Origin: an uncultured beta proteobacterium
GTDB lineage: Bacteria; Pseudomonadota; Gammaproteobacteria; Burkholderiales; Burkholderiaceae_C
Reading direction: 5' to 3'
Assembly (NCBI GenBank): GCA_903838565.1
Contig: CAILZB010000079.1
Coordinates: 1 to 62,895, forward strand
Length of the DNA: 62,895 nt
Part shown: in pieces, positions 8,291 through 17,700 of the stretch
How the letters are laid out: each line of letters starts with the position of its first letter
Position numbering within the stretch: position 1 is the first letter of the stretch
Notes under the pieces: model-generated
The model's input: the letters and a program-made list of their open reading frames with translations, nothing else
What the model was told of the DNA's origin: nothing
Database searches by the model: none
Translations under genes and position numbers: made by a program

Positions 8291-9136
8291 TCAGCGCACC
8301 CAGTCCTCGCTGCGCTGCCACAGCTCGGCCGCCAGTGCAGCGTCGCTGGCCACACGGCTGGGGCGCTTGACGCGGCAGCTGTCGTAGTAAAGCCCGGTCT
8401 CTTGCGCCAGTTCGGGCGCATTCGCGCAGTACAGCGTCGTCTTCGCGCCCTCCTGGGTCGAGATCATGAAGAGCTTGATCAGCGGGCGCAGCGGCCAGGG
8501 GAGCGAGCGCCAGACATCCGACGCCACCACGCCCGGATGCAGTGAATAGGTGGTCACGCCCGTGCCCTGGAGTCGGCGCCCGAGTTCAGCGCTGAAGAGC
8601 ACGTTCGCCAATTTTGAAACGCAGTATTCGGACAAGCCGGCGGCGCTCTTGGTGCGCTCGCGCACCGCCTTCCAGTCGATCCCCGCAGCCCGGTAGTGCG
8701 CCTTGCTGGCCACGGTCACGATGCGCGCCGGCGCGCAAGACCGGATGCGCTCCAGCAGCAACTGCGTCAGCAGGAAAGTGCCCACATGGTTCACGCCGAA
8801 GGTCTTCTCGAAGCCGGCGGGCGTCAAACCCTTGGCGGCTGCGAGCCCGGCGTTGTTGATCAGCAGGTGCAGCGGCAGGCCTGTGGACAAAAAGCTGCCT
8901 GCACAGGCGCGGATCGAGTCGAAGTCCTCCAGATCCAATTCGATCCATTCGATCTTGGCGTCGGGCCTGGCCGCGCGCACCTCGTCCAGCAAGGGCTGCG
9001 TGCGCTCGAGCGAGCGGCAGGCGACGAACACGTGCACACCGGCCAGCGCCAGTTCGTACGCCGTGACGCGTCCGATGCCGGTGTTGGCGCCGGTGATGAG
9101 CGCCACGCGCTGGATGGGATGTGGCTGGTTTGTCAT
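8291..9136 (-). CDS. Short-chain dehydrogenase/reductase
   Basis: A 281-residue SDR oxidoreductase using NAD(P)H. The Rossmann glycine motif TGANTGIG is at residues ~15-22, the NNAG motif (LINNAGLAA) at ~93-96, and the catalytic YxxSK (YCVSKLANVLFSAEL) at ~170. The C-terminal half resembles the retinol dehydrogenase/WWOX-like group. It is last in a minus-strand run, 42 bp downstream of the polyamine-type permease gene, so probably co-transcribed with that importer. The substrate is unknown. Downstream it faces the M20 gene with only 23 bp between the two stop codons. Confidence 0.85.
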   Translation of the reverse strand: MTNQPHPIQRVALITGANTGIGRVTAYELALAGVHVFVACRSLERTQPLLDEVRAARPDAKIEWIELDLEDFDSIRACAGSFLSTGLPLHLLINNAGLAAAKGLTPAGFEKTFGVNHVGTFLLTQLLLERIRSCAPARIVTVASKAHYRAAGIDWKAVRERTKSAAGLSEYCVSKLANVLFSAELGRRLQGTGVTTYSLHPGVVASDVWRSLPWPLRPLIKLFMISTQEGAKTTLYCANAPELAQETGLYYDSCRVKRPSRVASDAALAAELWQRSEDWVR

Positions 9137-9178
9137 GGGCAGGTCGGAAGTAAAAAGCAGACTGTAGCGTGGACGGGC

Positions 9179-10048
9179 TCAGGGTTTCGCGCTGGCCTGG
9201 TCGCTCTTGCCGCCGCGCAGCAGCGTGAGCGCCAGCAGCGCCGACGCCACCATCAGGAACAGGCTCACGGCGTTGAGCACGGGCGTGGCGCCTTCGCGCA
9301 TGCGGCCGTACATCATCACCGTCAGCGGCGCATCCGACCCCACCAGCATCAGCGTGGTGTTGAAGTTCTCGAACGACATCAAGAACGATATCGCCGCGGC
9401 GCCGATCAGCGCCGGCTGCAGATAAGGCAAGGTGATGGTGGCAAACACCGCCTTGCGCGTCGCCCCGAGGTTCAGCGCCGCGTCCTCCAGCGTGAGGTCG
9501 AAGCGCTTGAGCCGTGCCGTGATGGTGAGCGTGGCGATGGACACGATGTAGGAGAACTGGCCCAGCACCACCAGCGGCAGGCCCGGACGCAGGAAGTCCA
9601 GCTCCAGGCCCCACAGGTCGTCCGCCAGATTCGCGATGCGACTCGCGAAGGCCAGGATCGAGATCCCCAGGATCACGCCCGGGATCACCAGCGGCGCCAG
9701 CATCAGCAGCGAGAGCGCCTGCTTGCCGCGAAACTGCGTGCGCTCGATCAGGAAGGCATTGGCAGTGCCCACCAGCACCGACAGCACCGTCACCCAGCAG
9801 GCCACGACCACGCTGGTCCACAGGCTGCCCAGCATCGCCTTGTCGGCAAAGAGGCCGCGCCGGCCCGCCTGGCTGCTCCAGAACCAGTCCAGCGTGAAGC
9901 CGCGCCAGGGCGGCGCCGGGTAGGCCGCGTCGTTGAAGGCGAACACCGCCACCACCACCAGCGGCAGGAACAGGAACGCGAAAAAGAGCACGACGTAGAG
10001 CACGGTGCTGACGCGCAACCACAGCGGGCGAGGCAGTGAGGGGATCAT
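9179..10048 (-). CDS. ABC importer permease, PotC-like
   Basis: A 289-residue inner-membrane permease, the second permease of a polyamine/opine/putrescine-type importer. Six membrane segments are apparent, the first at ~15-35 (LYVVLFFAFLFLPLVVVAVFAF). The EAA loop reads LGATRKAVFATITLPYLQPALIGA, with the typical EAA...G...LP pattern. The start at ATG 10048 overlaps the stop of the preceding permease (ATGA). It belongs to the operon SBP-ATPase-PotB-like-PotC-like on the minus strand. The substrate class is inferred only from family resemblance. Confidence 0.88.
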   Translation of the reverse strand: MIPSLPRPLWLRVSTVLYVVLFFAFLFLPLVVVAVFAFNDAAYPAPPWRGFTLDWFWSSQAGRRGLFADKAMLGSLWTSVVVACWVTVLSVLVGTANAFLIERTQFRGKQALSLLMLAPLVIPGVILGISILAFASRIANLADDLWGLELDFLRPGLPLVVLGQFSYIVSIATLTITARLKRFDLTLEDAALNLGATRKAVFATITLPYLQPALIGAAAISFLMSFENFNTTLMLVGSDAPLTVMMYGRMREGATPVLNAVSLFLMVASALLALTLLRGGKSDQASAKP

Positions 10049-10932
10049 GTTTGCTGCATCACTTCGCCGAATTTCTGCCCGCTGAGCTTCAGACCCGCCC
10101 AGACGATGGCGGTGGACAGTCCCAGCAGCAAAAAGCCGAAGGCTGCGCCCTGCTCCCAGTTGAAGCGGGTGATGAACTGGGTGTAGATCTGCTCGGTGAA
10201 CCACTGCGAATTCTTGCCGCCCAGCAGCGTGGGCGTAAGGTAGTTGCCCAAGGTGAGCATGAAGACCACGATGCAGCCCGCAACGATGCCGGGTGCGGCG
10301 TGCGGAATCACGATTCTGCGCAGGATCGACCAGCCATTTCCGCCCAAGTCATAGGCTGCTTCGATCAGAGAATCGTCCAGGCTTTCAAGCGCGCTGATGA
10401 GCGGCACCACCATGAACAGCATCGAGGTGTAAACCAGTCCGACCAAGATGGTCGCGTCGTGGTACAGCATTTCCACCGGCGCGGGCGTGACGCCCAGCCA
10501 CACCAGAACCGCCGGCAGCACGCCGGACTCGCGCAGCAGGATCATCCAGCCCAGGGTGCGCACGGTTTCGCTGACCCAGAACGGAATCAGGCACAGCACA
10601 AACAGCAGGGACTTGGCGCGTCCGCGTACCAGCTTGGCAATCGTCCACGCGATCGGAAAAGCCATCAGCAGCGTCACTGCCGTGGCCGTGATCGACATCA
10701 GCGCGGTGCGCACAAAGGTGTGCCAGTACAGCGGTTCGTCAATGAAGGTACGGTACTGCGCCAGGCTGGCCTCGTAGACACGGGGCGCGACGCGTGCGCG
10801 CAGCGACAAGATGCCCAGTTCCACGTGCGGCAGCAGGACCAGGCTCACCAGCCACAGCAGCGCCGGGGCCAGCAACAGCAGCAGCATCAGGCGCGCGCGC
10901 GCCTGATTGCCGTCAGACTTTGGCGTCGCCAT
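10045..10932 (-). CDS. ABC importer permease, PotB-like
   Basis: A 295-residue permease of the same importer. Membrane segments begin at ~16-38 (LMLLLLLAPALLWLVSLVLLP), and the cytoplasmic EAA loop reads IEAAYDLGGNGWSILRRIVIP. The PotB-type insertion between the first two membrane segments is present. The start is taken as ATG 10932; the upstream in-frame extension overlaps the ATPase gene more deeply and has no membrane-protein character. Its first codons overlap the 3' end of the ATPase gene by 20 bp and its stop overlaps the next gene by 4 bp, so the block is translationally coupled. Confidence 0.88.
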   Translation of the reverse strand: MATPKSDGNQARARLMLLLLLAPALLWLVSLVLLPHVELGILSLRARVAPRVYEASLAQYRTFIDEPLYWHTFVRTALMSITATAVTLLMAFPIAWTIAKLVRGRAKSLLFVLCLIPFWVSETVRTLGWMILLRESGVLPAVLVWLGVTPAPVEMLYHDATILVGLVYTSMLFMVVPLISALESLDDSLIEAAYDLGGNGWSILRRIVIPHAAPGIVAGCIVVFMLTLGNYLTPTLLGGKNSQWFTEQIYTQFITRFNWEQGAAFGFLLLGLSTAIVWAGLKLSGQKFGEVMQQT

Positions 10933-12052
10933 GACCGACCGCGAAACACACGGCCCGTTGGGGATCGAATCCGAACACCACTTCCTCACCGACCACCAGA
11001 TCCGACAGGTGTCCGGTTTGCGGCAAGGCGATACGGAATTCCGTGTGTGAGTTGCTCTCGCGCACCAGCACCGCCGAATTGGCGCCGTCGAACAGCAGGT
11101 TCTCTATGCGGGCGCTGTAGTGCGGCACACCCGCATCAGAAAACACCGCGGCCGTGCGCGCCACGCTGGCGACCTCGGGCCGCACAAAGGCATCGACACT
11201 GTCGCCCACGTCGACTTTGCCAATGGCGCGTGCAGCCAGCATCAGTCCCTGCTCGCTGGTGAGCGCCACCAGCCCCGCATTCACCTGCGTGACGCGTCCC
11301 TTCAAGGCATTGTTGGCGCCGACAAAGCCCGCGACAAACGGCGTGCGCGGCTCGTAATAAAGCTCTTGCGGCGTTCCCACCTGCTCGAAGCGTCCCTGGT
11401 TCATCACCGCCACGTGGTCGGACAGCACCAGCGCTTCGGACTGGTCGTGCGTGATGTAGACAAAGGTCGTGCCAAACGCGGCCTGCAACTGCTTGAGCTC
11501 GATCTTCATGTGCTCGCGCAACTTCAGGTCGAGCGCGCCCAGGGGCTCGTCCAGCAACAGCAGCGTGGGCTCCAGCACCAGGCTGCGTGCAATCGCCACG
11601 CGCTGTTTTTGCCCACCCGAGAGTTGATCGACGCGCTTGCTTTGCGCTCCCGCCATGCTCACACGCTCCAGCATTTCGCCCACGCGGCGCTTGATTTCGT
11701 CCCTGGCCACGCCGCGCCGGGTCAGACCGTAGGCCACGTTTTCTCCAACCGACATCATGGGAAAGAGCGCCAGGTGCTGGAACACCATATTCACCGGACG
11801 CCGGTTCGGCGGCACGCCGGCCATGTCCTTGCCGCCGATGTGGATGTCGCCCGAATCCGGGCTCAGAAAACCCGCGATCATGCGCAAAAGCGTGGTCTTG
11901 CCGCAGCCCGAAGGACCCAGGATGGAGAAGAAGCTGCCCCGTTCCACCGTGAACGACAGATCGTCCACGGCGACGAAGTCACCAAAGCGCTTGCTTAAAT
12001 GCCCGGCCTCAAGGTCAGGCTGCGCCACCCCCGATGCCCTTGTCGCTGTCAC
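10913..12052 (-). CDS. ABC importer ATPase, PotA-like
   Basis: The ATP-hydrolysing subunit of the polyamine-type importer, about 379 residues. Walker A is GPSGCGKTT, the ABC signature LSGGQKQR, Walker B LLLLDEPLGALD, and the switch His THD. A C-terminal TOBE domain (~285-375) is present. There is no ATG before the conserved core. GTG at 12052 gives a normal PotA length and is preferred; GTG at 12028 or TTG at 12058 are alternatives. The region upstream is the dispersed repeat, which has probably replaced the original leader, so the start is uncertain by a few codons. Confidence 0.88.
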   Translation of the reverse strand: MTATRASGVAQPDLEAGHLSKRFGDFVAVDDLSFTVERGSFFSILGPSGCGKTTLLRMIAGFLSPDSGDIHIGGKDMAGVPPNRRPVNMVFQHLALFPMMSVGENVAYGLTRRGVARDEIKRRVGEMLERVSMAGAQSKRVDQLSGGQKQRVAIARSLVLEPTLLLLDEPLGALDLKLREHMKIELKQLQAAFGTTFVYITHDQSEALVLSDHVAVMNQGRFEQVGTPQELYYEPRTPFVAGFVGANNALKGRVTQVNAGLVALTSEQGLMLAARAIGKVDVGDSVDAFVRPEVASVARTAAVFSDAGVPHYSARIENLLFDGANSAVLVRESNSHTEFRIALPQTGHLSDLVVGEEVVFGFDPQRAVCFAVGHGDAKV

Positions 12053-12060
12053 ATTCAAAG

Positions 12061-12095
12061 GGCAATTTCCCGCCGGGCCGCCCCAAGGGAAATTA
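12061..12095. other. Inverted repeat flanking repeat copy B
   Basis: AATTTCCC and GGGAAATT form an 8-bp inverted repeat around a GC-rich loop, directly before the 125-bp dispersed repeat. It may be the left end of the repeat element or a transcript hairpin in the leader of the ATPase gene. Confidence 0.4.
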
Positions 12096-12219
12096 GCCCC
12101 CTCGGGGCTGAGCCCCGCGGCTCCCGGCCTGCTAGCGCAGGGCGGGACGGGGCGAAGAGCCAACGCCTCTGGCGTCGGCCTGTCCGGAGAGGACACAAAG
12201 TGCCGAACGTGGGGGTCAT
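12096..12219 (+). repeat. Dispersed ~125-bp intergenic repeat, copy B
   Basis: The partner of 5102-5226. It lies between the stop codon of the binding-protein gene (TAA, 12222-12220 on the minus strand) and the ATPase start, in antisense orientation to that operon. Its GTGGGGGTCAT end abuts the stop codon directly. The 124-base spacer it creates is unusual for this otherwise overlapping operon. Confidence 0.8.
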
Positions 12220-13287
12220 TTAATTGGCGGCTTTGATGCGGTCCAACACGCGGCCTTCGATGTCTTCGATGCCAGCGGGAACGGCCGGGTACCACTTCAC
12301 GTTCTTCAGAGCGACTTCGGGGAAGCTGGCGGCGAACTGCGCCTTGAGCGTGGGAGAAGCCAACAGATCCGCACCCTTGGAGGCGGTGAAGTTGCCGGCC
12401 GAGGCACCGACCTTGGCGGCGATCTCGGGACGCATGTTGAAGTTGATCCAGGCATAAGCGGCGGCGTCGTTCTTGCCCTTGGCCGGAATAGCAAAGGTGT
12501 CGATCCATCCGAGCGCGCCCGACTTGGGAGCGATGAACTGAATCTCAGGCTTTTCGCTGTTGAGCTTCCAGCCGCCCGTGTCCCACATCATCGCGCCGAC
12601 GATTTCACCGGTGCGCATGCCGTTGAGCAGCTGGTCCTTGTTGTCCCAGTAGAACTTCAGGTTGGACTTGCAGGCGATCATGGTCTTGCCGACCTCGTCC
12701 ATCAGGGCCGCATAGGCCTTGGCGTCGTTGTACAAGGCGAACGGGTCCTTGCCCGATGCGAAGGCAAAGGCCAGCAGCGTCGGGCGCTTCAGGCGTACGG
12801 CAGTCTTGCCCTTGACGTCGGCGCGGCACAGGTCGGGGTAGTCGGCCATCTTGGTGAGCTTGGTGTTGACCACCAGGCCGTCCGTGCCCCAGATGTGCGG
12901 CAAGCCGTAAACCTTGCCCGCGAGCGTGGTGTTCTTCTTGGTCGCTTCCAGCATCGACGGGATGAACAGCTCGGCCTTGAGTTTGCTCAGGTCCATGGGC
13001 TTGTAGATGCCGAACTCCTGCTGCGGTCCGGTGATGCGGTCCTGCGAAGGCTGGGCCAGATCAAAACCGGCGCCGCCGGTGGCGCGCAGCTTGGAGATCA
13101 TTTCCTCGTTGTTGGAGAGCGTGAGCTCGACCTTGTAGCCGCTCTCCTTCTCGAACTGCGCCACCACGTCGGCGGGTGCGTAGTCGGCCCAGGTCAGCAG
13201 GCGCAGGGTCTTCTCCTGGGCCAGCGCGGAGCCAACCAGCCCAAACGCGACGACGCCAGCGGCAATCAGAGTGTGGTGAATTTTCAT
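12220..13287 (-). CDS. Periplasmic substrate-binding protein of polyamine-type ABC importer (PotD/PotF-like)
   Basis: A 355-residue periplasmic binding protein, first gene of the importer operon. A Sec signal peptide spans residues 1-23, with cleavage after GSALA. The mature part starts with EKTLRLLTWADYAPADVVAQFEKESGYKV, the classical family-1 PotD opening, and contains LPHIWGTDGLVVNTK, which lines the PotD/F ligand cleft. GGAAA a few bases upstream of the ATG serves as ribosome binding site. The ligand could be putrescine, spermidine or a related amine; the sequence alone does not decide. It is followed by the dispersed repeat and then the ATPase. Confidence 0.88.
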   Translation of the reverse strand: MKIHHTLIAAGVVAFGLVGSALAQEKTLRLLTWADYAPADVVAQFEKESGYKVELTLSNNEEMISKLRATGGAGFDLAQPSQDRITGPQQEFGIYKPMDLSKLKAELFIPSMLEATKKNTTLAGKVYGLPHIWGTDGLVVNTKLTKMADYPDLCRADVKGKTAVRLKRPTLLAFAFASGKDPFALYNDAKAYAALMDEVGKTMIACKSNLKFYWDNKDQLLNGMRTGEIVGAMMWDTGGWKLNSEKPEIQFIAPKSGALGWIDTFAIPAKGKNDAAAYAWINFNMRPEIAAKVGASAGNFTASKGADLLASPTLKAQFAASFPEVALKNVKWYPAVPAGIEDIEGRVLDRIKAAN

Positions 13288-13377
13288 GGGAGTTTCCTTG
13301 AGTGGATAAATCAGCGCGGAATCCGAACGGTGACGCCTGTTCGCGCCGGAAGCTTACTGCGGGAACATGGCATTTTC

Positions 13378-13395
13378 GTGTCAGTTCCATGACAC
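13378..13395. promoter_or_regulatory. Palindrome upstream of the importer operon, candidate operator
   Basis: GTGTCA-N6-TGACAC is a perfect 6-bp-arm inverted repeat about 90 bp upstream of the binding-protein start, in the 145-bp spacer before a convergent-free minus gene. No regulator is identified. Confidence 0.35.
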
Positions 13396-13432
13396 ATACA
13401 GGGTGTTTTCCCTAGCCAACCGCCACCCGCCC

Positions 13433-13897
13433 TCAGCGATCGATCCCTGAAGCCGGCGCCGTCCCTGCGGGTGGAATCAGGCGCTCCGGCGCCACACCGA
13501 GGAAGGCAGCGGCCTGCAGTGGCTCAAGGCCATAGGTGAGGGAGAATTCACTCCGGCCCAGCAGGCCGCGACCCTGGCCGCTGAGCGCGCTCAGCGAGCG
13601 AAAGGCGACCGTGACAGAAAGTCCGTTGTTGCACGTCAGGAAGACCGAACCGGCGCTGCTGGCGCTGTAGCGCAGTGGACCAAAGCAGGTCAGGTTTGGC
13701 TCCGCCACGCTTTGCAGCAACACCGTGGCTTCGCGCTCGCTGGTGAAACTCGCCTGCCCCTGCAGGATGCGCCCATCGACCACGGCGGCGGCCGCCGCGT
13801 TGGACGCAAGGACGCTGTTGAATTTTTCGCCGACGCTGACGCATCCGTTCAGGCACAGGGCGATCAGGCAGACGACAGGAAATGGGATGCGTGACAC
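13433..13897 (-). CDS. Putative lipoprotein of unknown function
   Basis: A 154-residue protein starting at GTG 13897 with a good ribosome binding site (GAAGG, 7 bases upstream). It has a lipoprotein signal: a short basic N-terminus, the hydrophobic stretch PFPVVCLIALC and the lipobox LNGC, so Cys ~19 would be lipidated. The mature part has an alanine-rich stretch (SNAAAAAVVDGRILQG) and two later cysteines (LTCFG, LTCNNG) that may form a disulfide in the periplasm. No family is recognised. It lies alone between ProQ and the importer operon, all on the minus strand, with ~100-bp gaps on each side. Confidence 0.65.
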   Translation of the reverse strand: MSRIPFPVVCLIALCLNGCVSVGEKFNSVLASNAAAAAVVDGRILQGQASFTSEREATVLLQSVAEPNLTCFGPLRYSASSAGSVFLTCNNGLSVTVAFRSLSALSGQGRGLLGRSEFSLTYGLEPLQAAAFLGVAPERLIPPAGTAPASGIDR

Positions 13898-14003
13898 GAT
13901 GATCCTTCGATTCAGACCAAGCCAGGCACAGGCGCACGGCTGACTCGAGCACTTTACGCCGCACGGAGCCGACGATTCCCCTGAAATACGGCAGCAATCC
14001 AGC

Positions 14004-14678
14004 CTACAAAACCCGATCACGCCCCAGGGATTTGAGCGCCGCGTGCACGTCACGCGGATCCATTCCGTACATGTCGGAGAACTCTTCCACCGTCTTGCCA
14101 CTGGCCTCGAAGGTGCGAACCAGCGCATCCTGCTTGGCCAGTCGCTGATCCCGCTCGGCCAGCGCCTCCTCCAGCGCCAGATTGGCGCCGGCGTCGTTGG
14201 TATGGCAGGTGGTCAGGTAATCCTGGCGCGTCATGCCCGAGGCCTCGAACGCCGCGATCAGCTGCCGGCGCAGCTTCGGACCGAGGTCTTCCTGGGAGCG
14301 CCCCTGACGCCGCCGGAACAACTCCATGATGGCGTGGTGCACGTGTTCGGGCGCGACTCGTTCCGTCGCCACCCCCTGCAGGTCATGGCGCATTTTTCCG
14401 GCGGCCACGCATTGCAGGTAGCGGGTCGATCGCGTGTGCAGGCCCAGCGCGAGCTTGAGCGCGTCGCGCTCGAACAGGCCGGCGTGCCCTTCCATCAGGT
14501 CCTGAAAAATCCCCAGCTTGAGGGGCAGAAATTCCGCGCCAAAGAGATGCGGATAGAGTTCAAACAGCTGCTCCAGCACGGGCTGCGCGGCGGACCGTGC
14601 TGGTTTTCTGGAGGGTTCCTGGCGGGGTGTGGGCTCGGCAGCGGTCACGGCTTCGGGTGTAAGAGTCATGGAAATCAA
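14004..14678 (-). CDS. ProQ/FinO-domain RNA chaperone
   Basis: A 224-residue protein with a ProQ/FinO domain at ~30-140: LFELYPHLFGAEFLPLKLGIFQDL is the diagnostic opening, followed by ALKLALGLHTRSTRYLQCVAAGKMRHDL with the basic RNA-binding face. The N-terminus is Pro/Arg-rich. The C-terminal ~80 residues (after RRQG) are an acidic/basic helical extension with EALAERDQRLAKQD and a final DPRDVHAALKSLGRDRVL. By family role it would bind structured sRNAs and mRNA 3' ends. The second in-frame ATG at codon 4 is an alternative start. It lies downstream of the Cache-GGDEF-EAL gene with a 42-bp gap, so may share its transcript. Confidence 0.85.
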   Translation of the reverse strand: MISMTLTPEAVTAAEPTPRQEPSRKPARSAAQPVLEQLFELYPHLFGAEFLPLKLGIFQDLMEGHAGLFERDALKLALGLHTRSTRYLQCVAAGKMRHDLQGVATERVAPEHVHHAIMELFRRRQGRSQEDLGPKLRRQLIAAFEASGMTRQDYLTTCHTNDAGANLALEEALAERDQRLAKQDALVRTFEASGKTVEEFSDMYGMDPRDVHAALKSLGRDRVL

Positions 14679-14720
14679 GGAAGGGGCAATCCCCGATTGT
14701 CAACCAATTGGCCGCAGCAC

Positions 14721-17700
14721 TCAGACCATGTGGAGCACCAGCAGCTCGAACTCATCCACCGGCACGGCGCGACTGAAGAGGAAACCCTGATACGCATGAC
14801 ACCCCTGATCGGCCAGCATGCGCCGCTGTTCTTCGGTCTCGACACCCTCGGCGATCACCGACAGGCCCAGGGCGTGGCCCAGCGCGATCACCATCCTGGC
14901 GATGGCGGCGTCGTTGGCATCGATCAGGATGTCGCGCACGAAACTCTGATCGACCTTGAGTTGATCCAGTGGCAGCCGCTTGAGATACGACAGCGATGAG
15001 TAGCCGGTGCCGAAGTCGTCCAGCGAAAAGCCCACGCCCCGATTTTTCAGCGCCGTCATCTTGAGAATGACGTCCTCGACGTTGGTGACCAGCATGCTCT
15101 CCGTGAGCTCCAGCTTGAGCCGGTTCGGATTGGCGCCGGTGCGATGCAGCACTTCGAGCACGACGTCGACGAACTCGGGTCGATGAAACTGGCGCGCGCT
15201 CACATTCACCGAGACCGTGAGGTGTTGCATGTCGACGCGCAGCGCCCACAGGGCGAGTTGGTTGCAGGCGGTCTCCAGCACCCACTTGCCCAGCGGCAGG
15301 ATCAGACCCGTGGCCTCGGCCAGGGGGATGAAGTCTGTGGGTGAGACCATGCCCCGCCCCTGGTGGCTCCAGCGCAGCAGGGCTTCGGAGCCGGTGAGAT
15401 GGCGCTGGTCAGCCAGTTGCGGCTGGTAGTGCAGGCTGAAGTGGTTCAACGCCAGCGCCTCGTGCAGGTCGCGCTCCAGCGCGGCGCGTGCGCTCACTGC
15501 CGCCTGCATCGCCGGGTCGTAAAAGCGCAGCGTGTTGCGCCCGCTGGATTTCGCCTGGTACATGGCCAGGTCGGCGCGACGCAGCAGTTCGTCTATCGTT
15601 TCCTCATGGTCGCTGAACAGCGTGACGCCGATGCTGGCGCTGCTGTGATGCACCTGGCCCGCCAGAGCACTGGGAAGCGACAGCGCCTGCAGGATCTTTT
15701 CGCCCACCAATTCGGCCTGGCTCGCAGCTTCCAGCGGGCTCACGCTCAGATCGTCCAGGATCACCACGAATTCATCGCCCCCCAGGCGCGCGACCGTGTC
15801 GCCCTCGCGTATGCAGGCGCTCAATCGCCGCGCCACCTGTTGCAGCAGCAGGTCGCCCTTGTCGTGCCCGAGCGTGTCGTTCAGGTCCTTGAAGTTGTCC
15901 AGATCGATGAACAGCAGCGCGCCTTCGCGCCCATGGCGCGAGCTCGCCGCCAGCGCCTGCTTCAGGCGGTCGATCAGCAGGCGGCGATTGGGCAGCTCGG
16001 TCAACGGGTCGTAGAAGGCCAGGCTGTTGATCTGGTCCTGCGCGGCCTTCTTGGATGTGACGTCTTTCTTGACCGCCACGTAATGCGTGATGCTGCCGTC
16101 AGCCTGCCGAATCGGGCTGATGCTGGCCAATTCGACGTATTCGCTGCCGTCCTTGCGCTGGTTGTAGAACTCGCCTTCCCAGCGCTCGCCGCGCGCCATG
16201 GCGTCCCACATCGCGGCATAGGTCTCCTTGGGCGTCTTGCCCGAATGCAGCAGGCGCGGGTTCTGGCCCAGGGCTTCTTCGCGGCTGTAGCCGGTGTTCG
16301 CGACGAAGGCCTGGTTCACGTATTCAATCTCGGCCCGAAGATTCGTGATGACGATGCTTTCGGCGCTTTGCTCCACCGCCAGCGAGAGCTTGCGGATCTG
16401 GTTTTCGGCCGCCTTGCGTTCGGTGATGTCGCGCGTCACCGAAAGCACGCAGACTTCGCCCTGAAGCGTGATCAGGTGCGCCGACATCAGTGCCGTGACC
16501 ACGCGACCGTCCCTGGCGACAAAGTCGGCCTCCAGGTTTTCCACGAAACCCTCGCGCATCAGCGCGTCCACCAGACGGGCGCGGTCGTCGATGTTGTGCC
16601 AGATGTTGAGCTCAAGCGACGTTCGGCCGACGACCTCGTCCCGGCGCCACCCCAACAGGCGCAGGAAGCCCTCGTTGACTTCCAGATACAGCCCATCCTC
16701 GACACGATTGATGTTGATGGCGTCGGGGCTGGTCAGAAAGGCCGTGCGGTAGCGGGCCTCGCTCTCCTGCAGCGCCTGCGCCTGCTGCCCCAGCGTGGAC
16801 ACCAGACTGTTGAAGCCCTTGAGCAGCTGGCCGATCTCGTCCTGGCGGGTGATGGGCAGCGGCTGCAGCGCACGCTTTTCATCCGCCATGTCGGCAAACA
16901 CCTGCGCCAGCGCGTGCAGCGGCCTGAGCTCGCGCCGCAGCATCCACCAGGTCAGCGCTCCGGCCAGCAGGGTCAGGCCGAAAGCCGCCCCGAGCACGCG
17001 CTGCTGCATGTCGCGGATCGGCGCAAAGGCCTCGTCGGTCGGCAGCGACGACACCACGAACCAGTCCGCCACCGGCACGCCCTTGACCGAGGCCAGACGC
17101 TCCACACCGGGTGAACTGACATACACCGCCGTACCCTCAAAACCTTGCAGCGCACGGTCGATCATCGGCACCGCGCCCGGCGCCGGCAACGCGTTCATGA
17201 CGCGGTTCTTGTCGGCCGAGGTGACGATGAGCCGATGCGCGCGCGACACCAGCGAATAGCCGCCGTTCCTGCCGTAACGGCTTTGCGTGATCACGTCCAG
17301 AAAATTGGGCCGGCTCAGATCGATCACGCCCGACAGCGCGCCCACCACTTGCCCCCGTGGATCGCGGATCGGCGCGACCATCGCCAACAGCGGCGCCTGC
17401 GACGACTTGCCCATGATCGGTCGCCCGATGCCCGCCTGCCCGTGGTTGAGCGCTGCGGCGGCGACTTCGATGTCCATATAGCTGTTGCCGATGCGCCCGG
17501 CCGACCGCGGCGCATCGGCAATGGCCACGCCTTCGCGATTGAGCAGGGTCAGTCCGCCATTGAAGTGCGCCAGCAGCGTGCGCTGCTGCTCAAGCAAGGC
17601 CTGCATGCCGCTCGCAGGTCCAGGTGTCGCCAGGGGGAATTCCTGCGCCACGAGCTTGAGCGTCTGCAAGCGCTCGTCCAGTTCCCGGTTGACCTCGTCC

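Noticed and set aside
10036..11262. Plus-strand open frame antisense to the importer genes
   Set aside because: The minus strand carries clear permease and ATPase motifs in overlapping, coupled genes.
12053..12508. N-terminal extension of the PotA-like ATPase through the repeat
   Set aside because: It would run through the dispersed repeat and overlap the binding-protein gene in another frame; the added sequence has no ABC-ATPase similarity.
15363..17114. Long plus-strand open frame opposite the Cache-GGDEF-EAL gene
   Set aside because: Low-complexity Gln/Arg/Ala composition with no motifs; the minus strand encodes intact PAS, GGDEF and EAL motifs.
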